Source: Hymenobacter baengnokdamensis (GTDB taxonomy: Bacteria; Bacteroidota; Bacteroidia; Cytophagales; Hymenobacteraceae). From it: a stretch of 64,000 nucleotides of DNA. This document shows, piece after piece, positions 8,929-17,413 of the stretch. The notes under the pieces are model-generated. The model made no database searches. It was not told where the DNA came from and was given only the letters and a program-made list of their open reading frames with translations. A program made the translations under genes and the position numbers. Each line of letters opens with the position of its first letter. The stretch's first letter is position 1. The DNA lies in assembly GCF_008728635.1 (NCBI RefSeq), contig NZ_CP044285.1, positions 2,046,001 through 2,110,000 of the forward strand, in the 5' to 3' direction.

Positions 8929-9780
8929 ATGAAAAAAATGACTATGCTACTAGCGCTGGCGGGGGTGGCTACTGCCTGCGTTCGTAATCCCTACGCCGCG
9001 ACCAACAAAGTGTACCGTCGGCAGGCCAAAGCCTTTGCCCGGCAGCTGCAAGCCCAGCCGGCCGCGCCGGCCGACAGCCTGCCCGCCACTCCGTATTGGG
9101 TAGGTACCGTCAATTTTAATCTGCGCAAGCCCAACTACGTCATCATCCACCACACGGCGCAGAAAAGTACCGAGCAGACTCTCAAAACGTTTGCTCAGAC
9201 GAAGACGCAGGTAAGTGCGCACTACGTAATCGGCCGTGATGGCCAGGTGTACCATCTGCTCAGCGACTACCTGCGTGCCTGGCATGGCGGGGTGGCGCGC
9301 TGGGGCAGCATCACCGATATCAACTCTGTTTCGATTGGTATTGAGCTGGATAACGACGGCACCGAGCCGTTTCAGGCCGCGCAGCTGGCCAGCCTGCTGA
9401 AAGTGCTGGGCAGCCTGAAGCGGGCATACAATATTCCGGTAGCCAATTTTATCGGCCACGGCGATATTGCCCCCACGCGCAAAAGCGACCCGAGCGCCCT
9501 GTTTCCCTGGCAAAAGCTGGCGGCGCGCGGCTTTGGCCTCTGGTACGATGCGGCGGTGCTTAGCGATACTACTGCCGCGCCCTTCGCTTCCGACTCGCTG
9601 GGCCGGCCGCTGCCGGGCCTTACCCCCCGCGAAGCCCTGCGCATTATCGGCTACGACACCCAGGATTTGCCCGCCGCCATCAGCGCCTTCAAGCGCCATT
9701 TTGTCCAAACCGATACCCGCCCGACCCTGACCGAGCTGGACCGACGTATTATTTATAATATATATCGAAAATCCTTGTGA
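8929..9780 (+). CDS. N-acetylmuramoyl-L-alanine amidase lipoprotein (Amidase_2)
   Basis: A 283-residue peptidoglycan amidase of the AmpD/PGRP fold. The N-terminus MKKMTMLLALAGVATAC is a lipoprotein signal peptide. The Amidase_2 domain (~60-200) shows the zinc ligands in NYVIIHHTA and the late GHGDIAPTRKSDPS motif, plus the central SAHYVIGRDGQVYHL and the NSVSIGIELDN segment. It should cut the amide between MurNAc and the stem peptide in the periplasm, in wall recycling or remodelling. The C-terminal ~70 residues resemble a peptidoglycan-binding helical extension seen in such amidases. It converges on the ACBP gene, with a shared terminator between. Confidence 0.88.
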   Translation: MKKMTMLLALAGVATACVRNPYAATNKVYRRQAKAFARQLQAQPAAPADSLPATPYWVGTVNFNLRKPNYVIIHHTAQKSTEQTLKTFAQTKTQVSAHYVIGRDGQVYHLLSDYLRAWHGGVARWGSITDINSVSIGIELDNDGTEPFQAAQLASLLKVLGSLKRAYNIPVANFIGHGDIAPTRKSDPSALFPWQKLAARGFGLWYDAAVLSDTTAAPFASDSLGRPLPGLTPREALRIIGYDTQDLPAAISAFKRHFVQTDTRPTLTELDRRIIYNIYRKSL

Positions 9781-9790
9781 TAGCAGGCTA

Positions 9791-9834
9791 AAAGCCGCTC
9801 TGACCTGGAGTAAGCTCTTTGTCAAAGCGGCTTT
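9791..9834. terminator. Bidirectional terminator between convergent genes
   Basis: Arms AAAGCCGCTCTGAC and GTCAAAGCGGCTTT form an imperfect 14-bp stem with a ~16-nt loop between the amidase stop and the ACBP gene stop. Confidence 0.6.
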
Positions 9835-9841
9835 GCCCTAT

Positions 9842-10342
9842 CTACTGATTGCCTTTTAGCTTATCCTCACCGCCGTAGGGCGCGCCGGCGGTAATGTCGC
9901 CCCGCAGGCCGCCCGTGCTTTCGCCGGGACCGAAGTCGGCCTGCCGCGAAACCGTATCGTTCTCTTTGCCGGTTGGCAGCGGCGCATCGGGGGCTAAGGG
10001 CGCATTAGTAAGCGCATCGGTGGGCACAGCGCCGGCGTCGGAGCCGCCGTTCGGGTTGCTGCCAGTCAGCTCAGCTACCTGGGCTACATACTGGCGCTTG
10101 GCTTCGTCCTCGGGCAGGCCTTTGTACTTATCCCACGAGTCCCACTGCGCTTGCGAAAGGCCCGCCGGCCCACTGGCTTGGTTGGCTCCCTCGGCATCCA
10201 CTTCATTATGCTTCATATTGACATCGCCTTCCGTGGCCTGTTTGTAGAGGCCATAAAGCGCTGTCATGTGCTGCGAGGCAGTATCGGCCGGTAAGTTGTT
10301 GACTTGCTGCACGGCAGCTTCAAATTCCTGTTGTAAGCTCAT
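9842..10342 (-). CDS. Acyl-CoA-binding protein
   Basis: The first ~90 residues are an acyl-CoA-binding protein domain: FEAAVQQVNNLP, the diagnostic LYGLYKQATEGDVN with the ligand-contacting Tyr and Lys, and WDSWDKYKGLPEDEAKRQYV with the adenine/phosphate-contacting Lys and Tyr. It should bind medium to long acyl-CoA esters in the cytosol. The C-terminal ~75 residues are Gly-, Asp-, Ala- and Pro-rich and look disordered. I chose the ATG giving MSLQQEFEAAV; an upstream ATG at 10363 would add seven residues. ACBP is best known in eukaryotes and occurs in a minority of bacteria, including Bacteroidota. Confidence 0.85.
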   Translation of the reverse strand: MSLQQEFEAAVQQVNNLPADTASQHMTALYGLYKQATEGDVNMKHNEVDAEGANQASGPAGLSQAQWDSWDKYKGLPEDEAKRQYVAQVAELTGSNPNGGSDAGAVPTDALTNAPLAPDAPLPTGKENDTVSRQADFGPGESTGGLRGDITAGAPYGGEDKLKGNQ

Positions 10343-10498
10343 GGAAAAGGGGAGGGGAGACATAGTGGGTAAAACGGAAAAGAGTCAGCGCCTTTTCCCA
10401 GCTGGCTTTACTAGTAGAAGAGGCCTCAGGTTACGCTTCTCACTTCCATAAACGAGGGTACTCTTCCTATAGCGCACCCATGAGCCTTGGTTGAGCCC

Positions 10499-10506
10499 TA
10501 TCTTTG
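10499..10506 (+). promoter_or_regulatory. Possible Bacteroidota -7 box before asnB
   Basis: TATCTTTG fits TAnnTTTG exactly but ends only 10 bp before the asnB ATG, so the transcript leader would be very short. A TTG at 10491 is too close to be a normal -33 element. Confidence 0.35.
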
Positions 10507-10516
10507 CGGCCTAGCT

Positions 10517-12421
10517 ATGTGTGGAATAACCGGCGCCTACGCCTTCTCCGATTCCGGCCGTTCGGCCCTGACCCGCTTGCAGGCGGCCACCGACGCCATT
10601 GTGCGCCGCGGGCCCGACTCGCAGGGGCATTTCGTGTACGACCAGTGTGGCCTGGGTTTTCGGCGGCTGGCCATTCTCGACCTCTCGGCCGATGGCAACC
10701 AGCCGATGACCGATGCCTCGGGTCGCTACACTATTGTATTTAACGGGGAGATATTTAACTTTCGTGAGCTGCGCGAAAAGCTGGTTAGAAAAGGCTATCA
10801 GTTTCATTCACAGACCGATACCGAAGTAATTCTTAATCTCTATATCAGCGAAGGCCGGGGATTCATCAAAAAGCTTAATGGCTTTTTTGGCTTCGCGATT
10901 TATGATAAGGAAGAGAACTCGCTGTTCATCGCCCGCGACCGCTACGGCGTAAAGCCGCTACACGTGTACCGCGACGAAGACCAGCTGCTGTTTGGCTCCG
11001 AGCTGAAGTCGCTGCTGGCGCTGGGCGTGCCGCGCAAGCTCGATTACGTAGCGCTCAGCCAGTACCTGCAGCTCAACTATATTCCGGGGCCGGCTACCAT
11101 TTTTAAGGGAGTGAAGAAGCTGCTGCCCGGCCACTATCTCTTTATCCAGGGTGATAAAGTAGTGCGCAAGCGCTGGTATAAGATACCCTACGACCCCAAA
11201 AAGGTCGCTAAAAACAAGCTTACTTACGACGAGCAGCAGAAAAAGCTGGTGACGCTCATGGACGAAGCCGTGGAGCGCCGGCTCGTGGCCGACGTGCCGC
11301 TGGGCTCCTTCCTGAGCGGGGGCATCGACTCGAGCGTGGTAACGGCCCTGGCTACCCGCCACACGCCGCACCTCAACACGTTCAGCATCGGCTTCCGCGA
11401 CGAGCCTTTCTTCGATGAAACCAAGTACGCCAACCTGGTAGCGAAGATGCACAACACCAATCATACGGTGTTCTCACTGAGCAACAACGACTTGTACGAG
11501 CACATCTTTCAGATGCTCGACTACTTCGACGAGCCGTTTGCCGATTCCTCGGCCCTGGCCGTTCATATTCTCAGCCAGCGCACCCGCCAGCACGTAACGG
11601 TGGCGCTGAGCGGCGACGGCGCCGACGAGATTTTTGGCGGCTACAACAAGCACATGGGCGATTTCCGGGTGCGGCAGGGCGGCTTTAAGGCCGAAGCCGT
11701 TACCGGCCTGAACTTGCTCTGGGATATTCTGCCCAAGTCGCGCAACTCGTACTTCGGCAATAAAATCCGGCAGTTCCAGCGCTTCTCGCGCGGCATGCTC
11801 AGCGGCCCCAAAGACCGGTACTGGGACTGGGCCAGCTTTGCCTCTGAAAAGGAAGCTACCAGCCTGCTCAGCCCCGCCAGCCGCCAGAAAGTAGGCAAGA
11901 AGCTGGCCGCCAAGCGCCGTAAGGACATCCTGGAGAACATTCACGCCGATGGCGACCTCAACGAGGTGCTGCTCACCGATACGCAGCTGGTGCTACCCTA
12001 CGACATGCTCACCAAGGTCGACCTGATGAGCATGGCTAATTCGCTGGAAGTCAGAACTCCGTTTCTGGACTATAAGGTGGTTAACTTCGCCTTCTCGCTG
12101 CCCGTCAGCAGCAAGGTTGATGGCACGATGAAGAAGAAAATCGTGCAGGATGCCTTCCGGCCCATGCTGCCCCCCGAGCTCTACGACCGCCCCAAGCACG
12201 GCTTCGAGGTACCGCTGCTAAAGTGGATGCGCGGCGAGCTGCGCCCCCTCATCGAGCAGGACCTGCTGGCGGATGAGTTCGTGGCCGGCCAGGGCATTTT
12301 CGATGTGGCGGCCGTGCAAAAGCTAAAAAAACAGCTGTTTTCAAATAATCCGGGCGACGCGCACGCCCGCATCTGGGCCCTTATCGTGTTCCAGTACTGG
12401 TGGAAACATTATATGGCATAG
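10517..12421 (+). CDS. asnB: Asparagine synthase (glutamine-hydrolysing)
   Basis: A 634-residue class II amidotransferase that transfers glutamine-derived ammonia to an ATP-activated carboxylate. The start is fixed by Met-Cys (MCGITGAY): Cys2 is the glutaminase nucleophile after Met removal. The N-terminal glutaminase domain (~1-210) contains RRGPDS, FNGEIFNFRELR and GFFGFAIYD. The synthetase domain has the PPi-binding GSFLSGGIDSS near residue 260 and LSGDGADEIFGGY. It may make asparagine, but its place directly before ugd, a UDP-xylose synthase gene and a large glycan cluster leaves open amidation of a sugar acid. Length is typical of the WbpS/AsnB group. Confidence 0.92.
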   Translation: MCGITGAYAFSDSGRSALTRLQAATDAIVRRGPDSQGHFVYDQCGLGFRRLAILDLSADGNQPMTDASGRYTIVFNGEIFNFRELREKLVRKGYQFHSQTDTEVILNLYISEGRGFIKKLNGFFGFAIYDKEENSLFIARDRYGVKPLHVYRDEDQLLFGSELKSLLALGVPRKLDYVALSQYLQLNYIPGPATIFKGVKKLLPGHYLFIQGDKVVRKRWYKIPYDPKKVAKNKLTYDEQQKKLVTLMDEAVERRLVADVPLGSFLSGGIDSSVVTALATRHTPHLNTFSIGFRDEPFFDETKYANLVAKMHNTNHTVFSLSNNDLYEHIFQMLDYFDEPFADSSALAVHILSQRTRQHVTVALSGDGADEIFGGYNKHMGDFRVRQGGFKAEAVTGLNLLWDILPKSRNSYFGNKIRQFQRFSRGMLSGPKDRYWDWASFASEKEATSLLSPASRQKVGKKLAAKRRKDILENIHADGDLNEVLLTDTQLVLPYDMLTKVDLMSMANSLEVRTPFLDYKVVNFAFSLPVSSKVDGTMKKKIVQDAFRPMLPPELYDRPKHGFEVPLLKWMRGELRPLIEQDLLADEFVAGQGIFDVAAVQKLKKQLFSNNPGDAHARIWALIVFQYWWKHYMA

Positions 12422-12513
12422 GTCATTGGGGCCTTGTGAACAGTGTTTTTGGCTTTTTACCAGTTGTTCCTATTAGTACCTAACGGCTTAGCACTCCGTT
12501 CCAATTTCTATTT

Positions 12514-13854
12514 ATGAAAATCGCAGTAGTAGGCACCGGCTATGTTGGGCTGGTTACGGGTACCTGTTTTGCCGAAGTTGGTATCGATGTTACTTGTATT
12601 GACATCGACGAGAAAAAGATTGCTAACCTGCGTGATGGCATTCTACCCATCTATGAGCCCGGCCTGGAGGAAATGGTGGCGCGCAATGTAAAGGCCGACC
12701 GCTTGCACTTTTCCACTAAGTTGAGTGAGGCCATTAAAGGGGCTGATGTAGCGTTTATTGCAGTGGGCACGCCTCCTGGTGAAGATGGTTCGGCCGACCT
12801 GAAATACGTGCTGGCGGTAGCGCGGGGCATTGGTGAAAGCATGAATAATTACGGTGTTATTGTGACGAAGAGCACAGTGCCCGTTGGTACAGCGGCCAAG
12901 GTGCGCGCCGAGATTGAGCAGGCACTAGGTAAGCGCGGTGTCGATATAGAATTTGACGTAGCTTCCAACCCTGAGTTTCTGAAGGAAGGCGCTGCCATCG
13001 ACGACTTTCTCAAGCCCGACCGCATCGTGGTCGGCGTCAGCTCTGAGCGAGCCGAGGAGGTAATGCGCCGCCTCTACAAGCCCTTCCTGCTCAACGGCCA
13101 CCCGATTATCTTCATGGATATCCCGTCGGCTGAGATGACTAAATATGCGGCAAACTCTATGTTGGCGACCAAAATATCGTTTATGAACGATATTGCCAAC
13201 CTCTGCGAAATTATGGGGGCCGACGTAAACAAAGTGCGCCAGGGTATTGGCTCCGATGCCCGCATCGGCACCAAGTTTATCTATCCGGGCATCGGTTACG
13301 GTGGCTCCTGCTTCCCGAAAGATGTAAAGGCTCTCATCAAAACAGCCCAGGAAAACGGCTACCAGATGCAGGTGCTGCAAGCGGTAGAAGGCGTTAATGA
13401 AGCGCAAAAAGAAGTGCTGTTCAATAAAGTAAAGAAGCACTTCGGTGGAAACCTGAAAGGAAAGAAGTTCGCCATCTGGGGCTTATCATTCAAGCCAAAA
13501 ACCGATGACATGCGCGAAGCGCCGTCGCTGGTGATTATTGAAAAGCTGCTGGCCGAAGGCGCCACAGTTTCGGCCTATGACCCGGTGGCTGTCAACGAAG
13601 CCAAGCATACGCTGGGCGACACCATCACGTACGCTAAAGACCAGTTTGAGGCCCTGGTAGACGCCGATGCCCTGCTGGTTGTGACGGAATGGCCCGAGTT
13701 CCGCTCTCCCTCCTTTGAAGTAGTAGGTCGGCTGCTGAAGCAAAAAGTGATTTTCGACGGCCGCAATATCTACGACCCGGTCGAGATGAAAGAAGCCGGC
13801 TTCGCTTACCACTGCATTGGCGTAAAAACCTACCATAAAGAGCCCGCCTCCTAG
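12514..13854 (+). CDS. ugd: UDP-glucose 6-dehydrogenase
   Basis: A 446-residue enzyme that oxidises UDP-glucose twice with NAD+ to UDP-glucuronate in the cytosol. The N-terminal Rossmann fold begins KIAVVGTGYVGLVTG. The VAFIAVGTPPGEDGSADL segment follows, then STVPVGT and EFLKEGAAIDDF. The catalytic Cys lies in YGGSCFPKDVKAL, and the C-terminal UDP-binding domain contains WGLSFKPKTDDMREAPS. It provides the substrate for the next gene, a UDP-xylose synthase, 54 bp downstream on the same strand. The pair probably forms one operon with asnB. Confidence 0.96.
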   Translation: MKIAVVGTGYVGLVTGTCFAEVGIDVTCIDIDEKKIANLRDGILPIYEPGLEEMVARNVKADRLHFSTKLSEAIKGADVAFIAVGTPPGEDGSADLKYVLAVARGIGESMNNYGVIVTKSTVPVGTAAKVRAEIEQALGKRGVDIEFDVASNPEFLKEGAAIDDFLKPDRIVVGVSSERAEEVMRRLYKPFLLNGHPIIFMDIPSAEMTKYAANSMLATKISFMNDIANLCEIMGADVNKVRQGIGSDARIGTKFIYPGIGYGGSCFPKDVKALIKTAQENGYQMQVLQAVEGVNEAQKEVLFNKVKKHFGGNLKGKKFAIWGLSFKPKTDDMREAPSLVIIEKLLAEGATVSAYDPVAVNEAKHTLGDTITYAKDQFEALVDADALLVVTEWPEFRSPSFEVVGRLLKQKVIFDGRNIYDPVEMKEAGFAYHCIGVKTYHKEPAS

Positions 13855-13908
13855 TTTATCAATTCTTAGTCATGCGTTGCCCGTGCAGTATGGCATCCAG
13901 CTTTTTCT

Positions 13909-14853
13909 ATGTCTGACAAAAAACGCGTTCTTATCACCGGCGGCGCTGGTTTCCTGGGCTCACACCTATGCGACCGGTTTTTGGCTGAAGGTTATCATGT
14001 GATAGCAATGGACAACCTGATTACCGGGGATTTGTCCAACATCGAGCATCTTTTCAAGCGCGAGGACTTCGAGTTTCACCACCACGACGTGAGCAAGTTT
14101 GTGTTCGTGCCGGGGAAACTGGACTACATTCTGCACTTCGCCTCGCCAGCCTCGCCGATTGACTACCTCAAAATCCCGATTCAAACCCTGAAAGTTGGTT
14201 CGCTGGGCACCCATAATCTGTTGGGGCTGGCCCGCGTGAAAGGCGCCCGAATGCTGATTGCCAGCACCTCCGAGGTGTATGGTGACCCGGAAGTCCACCC
14301 GCAGGTAGAAACCTACTTCGGCAACGTGAACCCCGTCGGTCCGCGCGGCTGCTACGACGAAGCCAAGCGCTTTCAGGAAGCCATCACCATGGCTTACCAC
14401 ACGCACCACGGCCTGGAAACGCGTATTATCCGCATCTTCAACACCTACGGCCCCCGCATGCGCCTCGACGATGGCCGCGTGCTGCCGGCTTTCCTCTCGC
14501 AAGCCCTGCGCGGGGAAAACCTGACGGTATTCGGCGACGGCTCCCAAACTCGCTCCTTCTGCTACGTCGATGATTTGGTGGAGGGTATCTACCGCCTGCT
14601 GCTCAGCGATTATGCACTGCCGGTAAACATTGGTAACCCCGACGAAATAACTATCAAGGAATTCGGCGAAGAAATCGCCCGTCTTACCGGCGTCGAGTTT
14701 AAGCCAACGTATCAAGCTTTGCCCGAAAACGACCCGATGAAGCGCAAGCCCGATATTACTCTGGCTAAGGAGATTCTGGGCTGGGAGCCAAAAGTAGGCC
14801 GAGCCGAGGGGCTACGCCGGACGCTGGAGTATTTTAAAGAACACGTGGGGTAG
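13909..14853 (+). CDS. UDP-glucuronate decarboxylase (UDP-xylose synthase)
   Basis: A 314-residue short-chain dehydrogenase/reductase that decarboxylates UDP-glucuronate to UDP-xylose via a 4-keto intermediate. The NAD-binding motif is [14 protein letters not shown]. The active-site block [14 protein letters not shown], then [14 protein letters not shown], supplies the Tyr-x3-Lys pair and matches the UXS subfamily rather than dTDP-glucose dehydratases, as does the [17 protein letters not shown] segment. It directly follows ugd, which makes its substrate. A strong terminator follows, so the asnB-ugd-uxs transcript probably ends here, before the glycan cluster starts. Confidence 0.92.
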   Translation: MSDKKRVLITGGAGFLGSHLCDRFLAEGYHVIAMDNLITGDLSNIEHLFKREDFEFHHHDVSKFVFVPGKLDYILHFASPASPIDYLKIPIQTLKVGSLGTHNLLGLARVKGARMLIASTSEVYGDPEVHPQVETYFGNVNPVGPRGCYDEAKRFQEAITMAYHTHHGLETRIIRIFNTYGPRMRLDDGRVLPAFLSQALRGENLTVFGDGSQTRSFCYVDDLVEGIYRLLLSDYALPVNIGNPDEITIKEFGEEIARLTGVEFKPTYQALPENDPMKRKPDITLAKEILGWEPKVGRAEGLRRTLEYFKEHVG

Positions 14854-14875
14854 CGCTACTGCACTATTGGGTAAC

Positions 14876-14913
14876 AGCCTGCCGCTGGAGTAACTCGGCG
14901 GCGGGCTATTTTT
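14876..14913 (+). terminator. Intrinsic terminator after the UDP-xylose synthase gene
   Basis: AGCCTGCCGC pairs with GCGGCGGGCT (one G-T pair), followed by ATTTTTTG. The stretch 14914-15036 after it is AT-rich and I see no gene in it. Confidence 0.7.
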
Positions 14914-15036
14914 TGACCAGTTCTGTAGCTGTCTGGATGCGCATCGGAGCCTGTCAATGATTGATAAATAAATTATTATTTATATATATTTAAATCCTAA
15001 TATAAAGACGAATACGAATATAGTAACTTCCCTCTC

Positions 15037-15123
15037 ATTGAAGCAGCAAAACTAGCCGGTAAACGGCAGCGAACTAAGTATGATGCGGCCTTTCGGACCG
15101 AGGCAGTCTGCCGGGTAATGTAG
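15037..15123 (+). pseudogene. Relic of an IS3-family transposase OrfA N-terminus
   Basis: Conceptual translation gives [20 protein letters not shown] and then a stop. This resembles the start of the IS3-type OrfA relic at 50112 (RRRYDAAFRAETLRLA). No start codon or remaining helix-turn-helix is present. The fragment lies at the left edge of the AT-richer glycan cluster. The rest of the gap to 15249 shows only a promoter-like box. Confidence 0.45.
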
Positions 15124-15205
15124 GATGGGCAGGCAGCGACGCCCTACTACCTCAGTTTAGAGCAAACAGTTCAAGTAGGAAGGGCCTAAATCAGCTCTTC
15201 AGCGT

Positions 15206-15213
15206 TACTTTTG
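15206..15213 (+). promoter_or_regulatory. Possible Bacteroidota -7 box before fdtB
   Basis: TACTTTTG fits TAnnTTTG, 36 bp before the chosen ATG at 15249. No TTG is found at the expected -33 spacing. If real it would start transcription of the glycan cluster. Confidence 0.4.
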
Positions 15214-15248
15214 TTCTAAGTAAATTTTTGTACTCTATCTTAGGTTTC

Positions 15249-16355
15249 ATGGCAATACCATTTTTATCGCTGAATTCACAGCATACCGCAGTTAGGTCAG
15301 AAGTGCTATCTGCGATAGCTGAAGTGTATGACAAACAATGGTATGTACTGGGCGAACAGGTTGAGGCCTTTGAAAGGGAGTACAGTATATTTAACCATAC
15401 GAATTATACAATAGGGGTTGCGAATGGATTGGACGCGCTGCACTTGTCTTTGGCAGCGCTAGGGGTGCAAGCGGGCGATGAAGTAATCGTACCTAGTAAC
15501 ACGTACATCGCCACCTGGCTCGCGGTCTCTTATCTGGGAGCAGTGCCGGTGCCAGTCGAGCCTGACCCACTGACCTATAATCTGGACCCAACTCGCCTTG
15601 AGGCTGCGATTACGGCGCGCACTAAAGGAATTATGCCTGTTCATTTGTACGGGCAGGCGTGTGAGATGAGTCTTATAATGGAGGTGGCTCGCAAGCATGG
15701 CCTGTGGGTAGTCGAAGATAACGCTCAGGCGCAGGGCGCAAGCTTCAATGGTCAACTCACTGGCAGCTTTGGCCAAGTGAATGGAACTAGCTTTTACCCT
15801 GGTAAAAATTTAGGTGCCATTGGCGATGCCGGGGCCGTAACTACCAACGGCGACCTGCTAGCAGCCAAAATTCGGACACTACGTAATTACGGTTCGCAGC
15901 AGAAATACTATAATGAAGTAATAGGGTATAATTCTCGCCTCGATGAGCTGCAAGCTGCTGTATTACGTGTGAAGCTACGCCAACTGCCAGAATGGACGGC
16001 CCAGCGCCAGCAGGTAGCGGCTTACTATCACCAGTACTTATCCGCTGTGGAGGGCCTTTCACTTCCCAAAGTAGCCGACGGTGCTACGCACGTTTACCAC
16101 CTATACGTCGTGCGCACGGCCCGGCGCGATGCCTTGCAGCAGCACTTGACGCAGGCCAATATCGGCACGCTTATTCACTATCCGGTACCGCCGCATCGCC
16201 AGCAAGCTTATGCGCATTTGCACGCACCCTCTGGGGCTTATCCTCTTGCCGAAGAACTAGCTGCTACCAGCCTTAGCCTACCTATGTGGCCTGGGATAAC
16301 CGAAGCCCAAGTAATTGAGGTAGCTACTGCGGTACGCAACTTCTTACAGGCATAA
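15249..16355 (+). CDS. fdtB: dTDP-3-keto-6-deoxyhexose 3-aminotransferase (FdtB/QdtB-like)
   Basis: A PLP-dependent DegT/DnrJ/EryC1/StrS sugar aminotransferase. The start [12 protein letters not shown] is typical; an upstream TTG would add seven residues. Key features are [45 protein letters not shown] and the PLP lysine in [15 protein letters not shown]. It should transfer an amino group from glutamate to C3 of dTDP-3-keto-6-deoxy-D-galactose or -glucose. The two following genes are the matching isomerase and N-acetyltransferase, which together complete dTDP-Fuc3NAc or dTDP-Qui3NAc synthesis. The sequence alone does not tell which epimer is formed. Confidence 0.85.
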   Translation: MAIPFLSLNSQHTAVRSEVLSAIAEVYDKQWYVLGEQVEAFEREYSIFNHTNYTIGVANGLDALHLSLAALGVQAGDEVIVPSNTYIATWLAVSYLGAVPVPVEPDPLTYNLDPTRLEAAITARTKGIMPVHLYGQACEMSLIMEVARKHGLWVVEDNAQAQGASFNGQLTGSFGQVNGTSFYPGKNLGAIGDAGAVTTNGDLLAAKIRTLRNYGSQQKYYNEVIGYNSRLDELQAAVLRVKLRQLPEWTAQRQQVAAYYHQYLSAVEGLSLPKVADGATHVYHLYVVRTARRDALQQHLTQANIGTLIHYPVPPHRQQAYAHLHAPSGAYPLAEELAATSLSLPMWPGITEAQVIEVATAVRNFLQA

Positions 16356-16397
16356 CGTTTCACTTACGCCCGCCACCCGATTTGGGTAAAAGATAGT

Positions 16398-16808
16398 ATG
16401 GCTGTTCCACATTTCATTGAGTTGGCTAAAATAGGTTCACCTTCTCTCGGATACATCACGGTAGGGCAGAATAGTAACTTGCCCTTCACTATCCAGCGAG
16501 TATACTGGACGTATTTCACACCCGACTCCGTTATTCGGGGTCATCATGCACACCACGAGTTAGAGCAGTTGATTTTCGCTGTCAGTGGCCATATTGAGTT
16601 TACCCTGGAAGGCTTGAATGGGAAGGTCCAAACCTTTCTGCTCGATTCGCCAAATATAGGGCTATATATACCACGTCACTATTGGCGCACTATCAAGTTT
16701 TCTCACAATGCTGTGTTGATGTGCTTGGCTTCTATGGAATACCAAGAAGATGAATACATTCGCGACTATAGTACTTTTAGGGCTTTGGCTGTTACCTATG
16801 ATTCCTGA
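16398..16808 (+). CDS. fdtA: dTDP-4-keto-6-deoxyglucose 3,4-ketoisomerase (FdtA/QdtA-like cupin)
   Basis: A 136-residue WxcM/FdtA-family cupin. It shows the family signature RGHHAHHELEQ, in which the histidines act in proton transfer, and an SPNIGLYIPRHYWRTIKFS segment of the jelly roll. It should move the keto group of dTDP-4-keto-6-deoxy-D-glucose from C4 to C3, the step before the FdtB-like aminotransferase. The gene lies 42 bp after fdtB and its last 11 bp overlap the start of fdtC. FdtA gives the galacto and QdtA the gluco product; I cannot separate them by eye. Confidence 0.85.
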   Translation: MAVPHFIELAKIGSPSLGYITVGQNSNLPFTIQRVYWTYFTPDSVIRGHHAHHELEQLIFAVSGHIEFTLEGLNGKVQTFLLDSPNIGLYIPRHYWRTIKFSHNAVLMCLASMEYQEDEYIRDYSTFRALAVTYDS

Positions 16809-17373
16809 GGCATCTTATTATTCTCATCCGCAGGCACTGGTCGAAACACAGGCCATTGGTGAAGGAACCCGCATATGGGCCTTTGCTCATGTACTACCTG
16901 GCGCCCTTATCGGAAAGCACTGTAATATTTGCGACCACTGCTTTATTGAGGGACAGGTACGCTTGGGCGACAATGTAACTATTAAGTGTGGAGTTTATCT
17001 CTGGGATGGCATTACCCTGGAAGACAACGTTTTTGTAGGGCCGAGTGTAGTATTCACCAACGATGTGCGCCCGCGTAGTAAAAATAACTCATATAGCTTA
17101 TTAAATACTTTGGTAAAACAAGGAGCTTCTCTTGGCGCCAACAGTACCATTCTGGCCGGAATTACCGTAGGCCGCTATGCGCTTACAGGTATCGGTTCAG
17201 TAGTAACCCGCAACGTACCCGACTATGCATTAGTATATGGTAGCCCGGCCCGACAGCATGGATGGGTAGATGAAATGGGGCAAAAACTAGTGGCTGCTGG
17301 TGCCGGCCGCTGGGTTTCAGTTGATGGAAGCCGCTACTATCAGGAAATCGACCAGGGATTAAAACCTGAGTAG
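16798..17373 (+). CDS. fdtC: dTDP-3-amino-3,6-dideoxyhexose N-acetyltransferase (FdtC/QdtC-like)
   Basis: A 191-residue left-handed beta-helix acetyltransferase. Hexapeptide repeats run through most of the protein (GEGTRIWAFAHVLPGALIGKHC, LGDNVTIKCGVYLWDG, LGANSTILAGITVGRYALTG) with the NDVRPRSK loop typical of the WbpD/FdtC/QdtC group. It should use acetyl-CoA to acetylate the 3-amino group made by FdtB. I chose the ATG giving MIPEASYYSHPQAL, which overlaps the fdtA stop by 11 bp and implies translational coupling; an upstream in-frame start lies inside fdtA and would add a non-homologous leader. Confidence 0.85.
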   Translation: MIPEASYYSHPQALVETQAIGEGTRIWAFAHVLPGALIGKHCNICDHCFIEGQVRLGDNVTIKCGVYLWDGITLEDNVFVGPSVVFTNDVRPRSKNNSYSLLNTLVKQGASLGANSTILAGITVGRYALTGIGSVVTRNVPDYALVYGSPARQHGWVDEMGQKLVAAGAGRWVSVDGSRYYQEIDQGLKPE

Positions 17374-17413
17374 TATGCCTACTTATTCATCCTAGCTCAC
17401 ACTCTTGCATACT

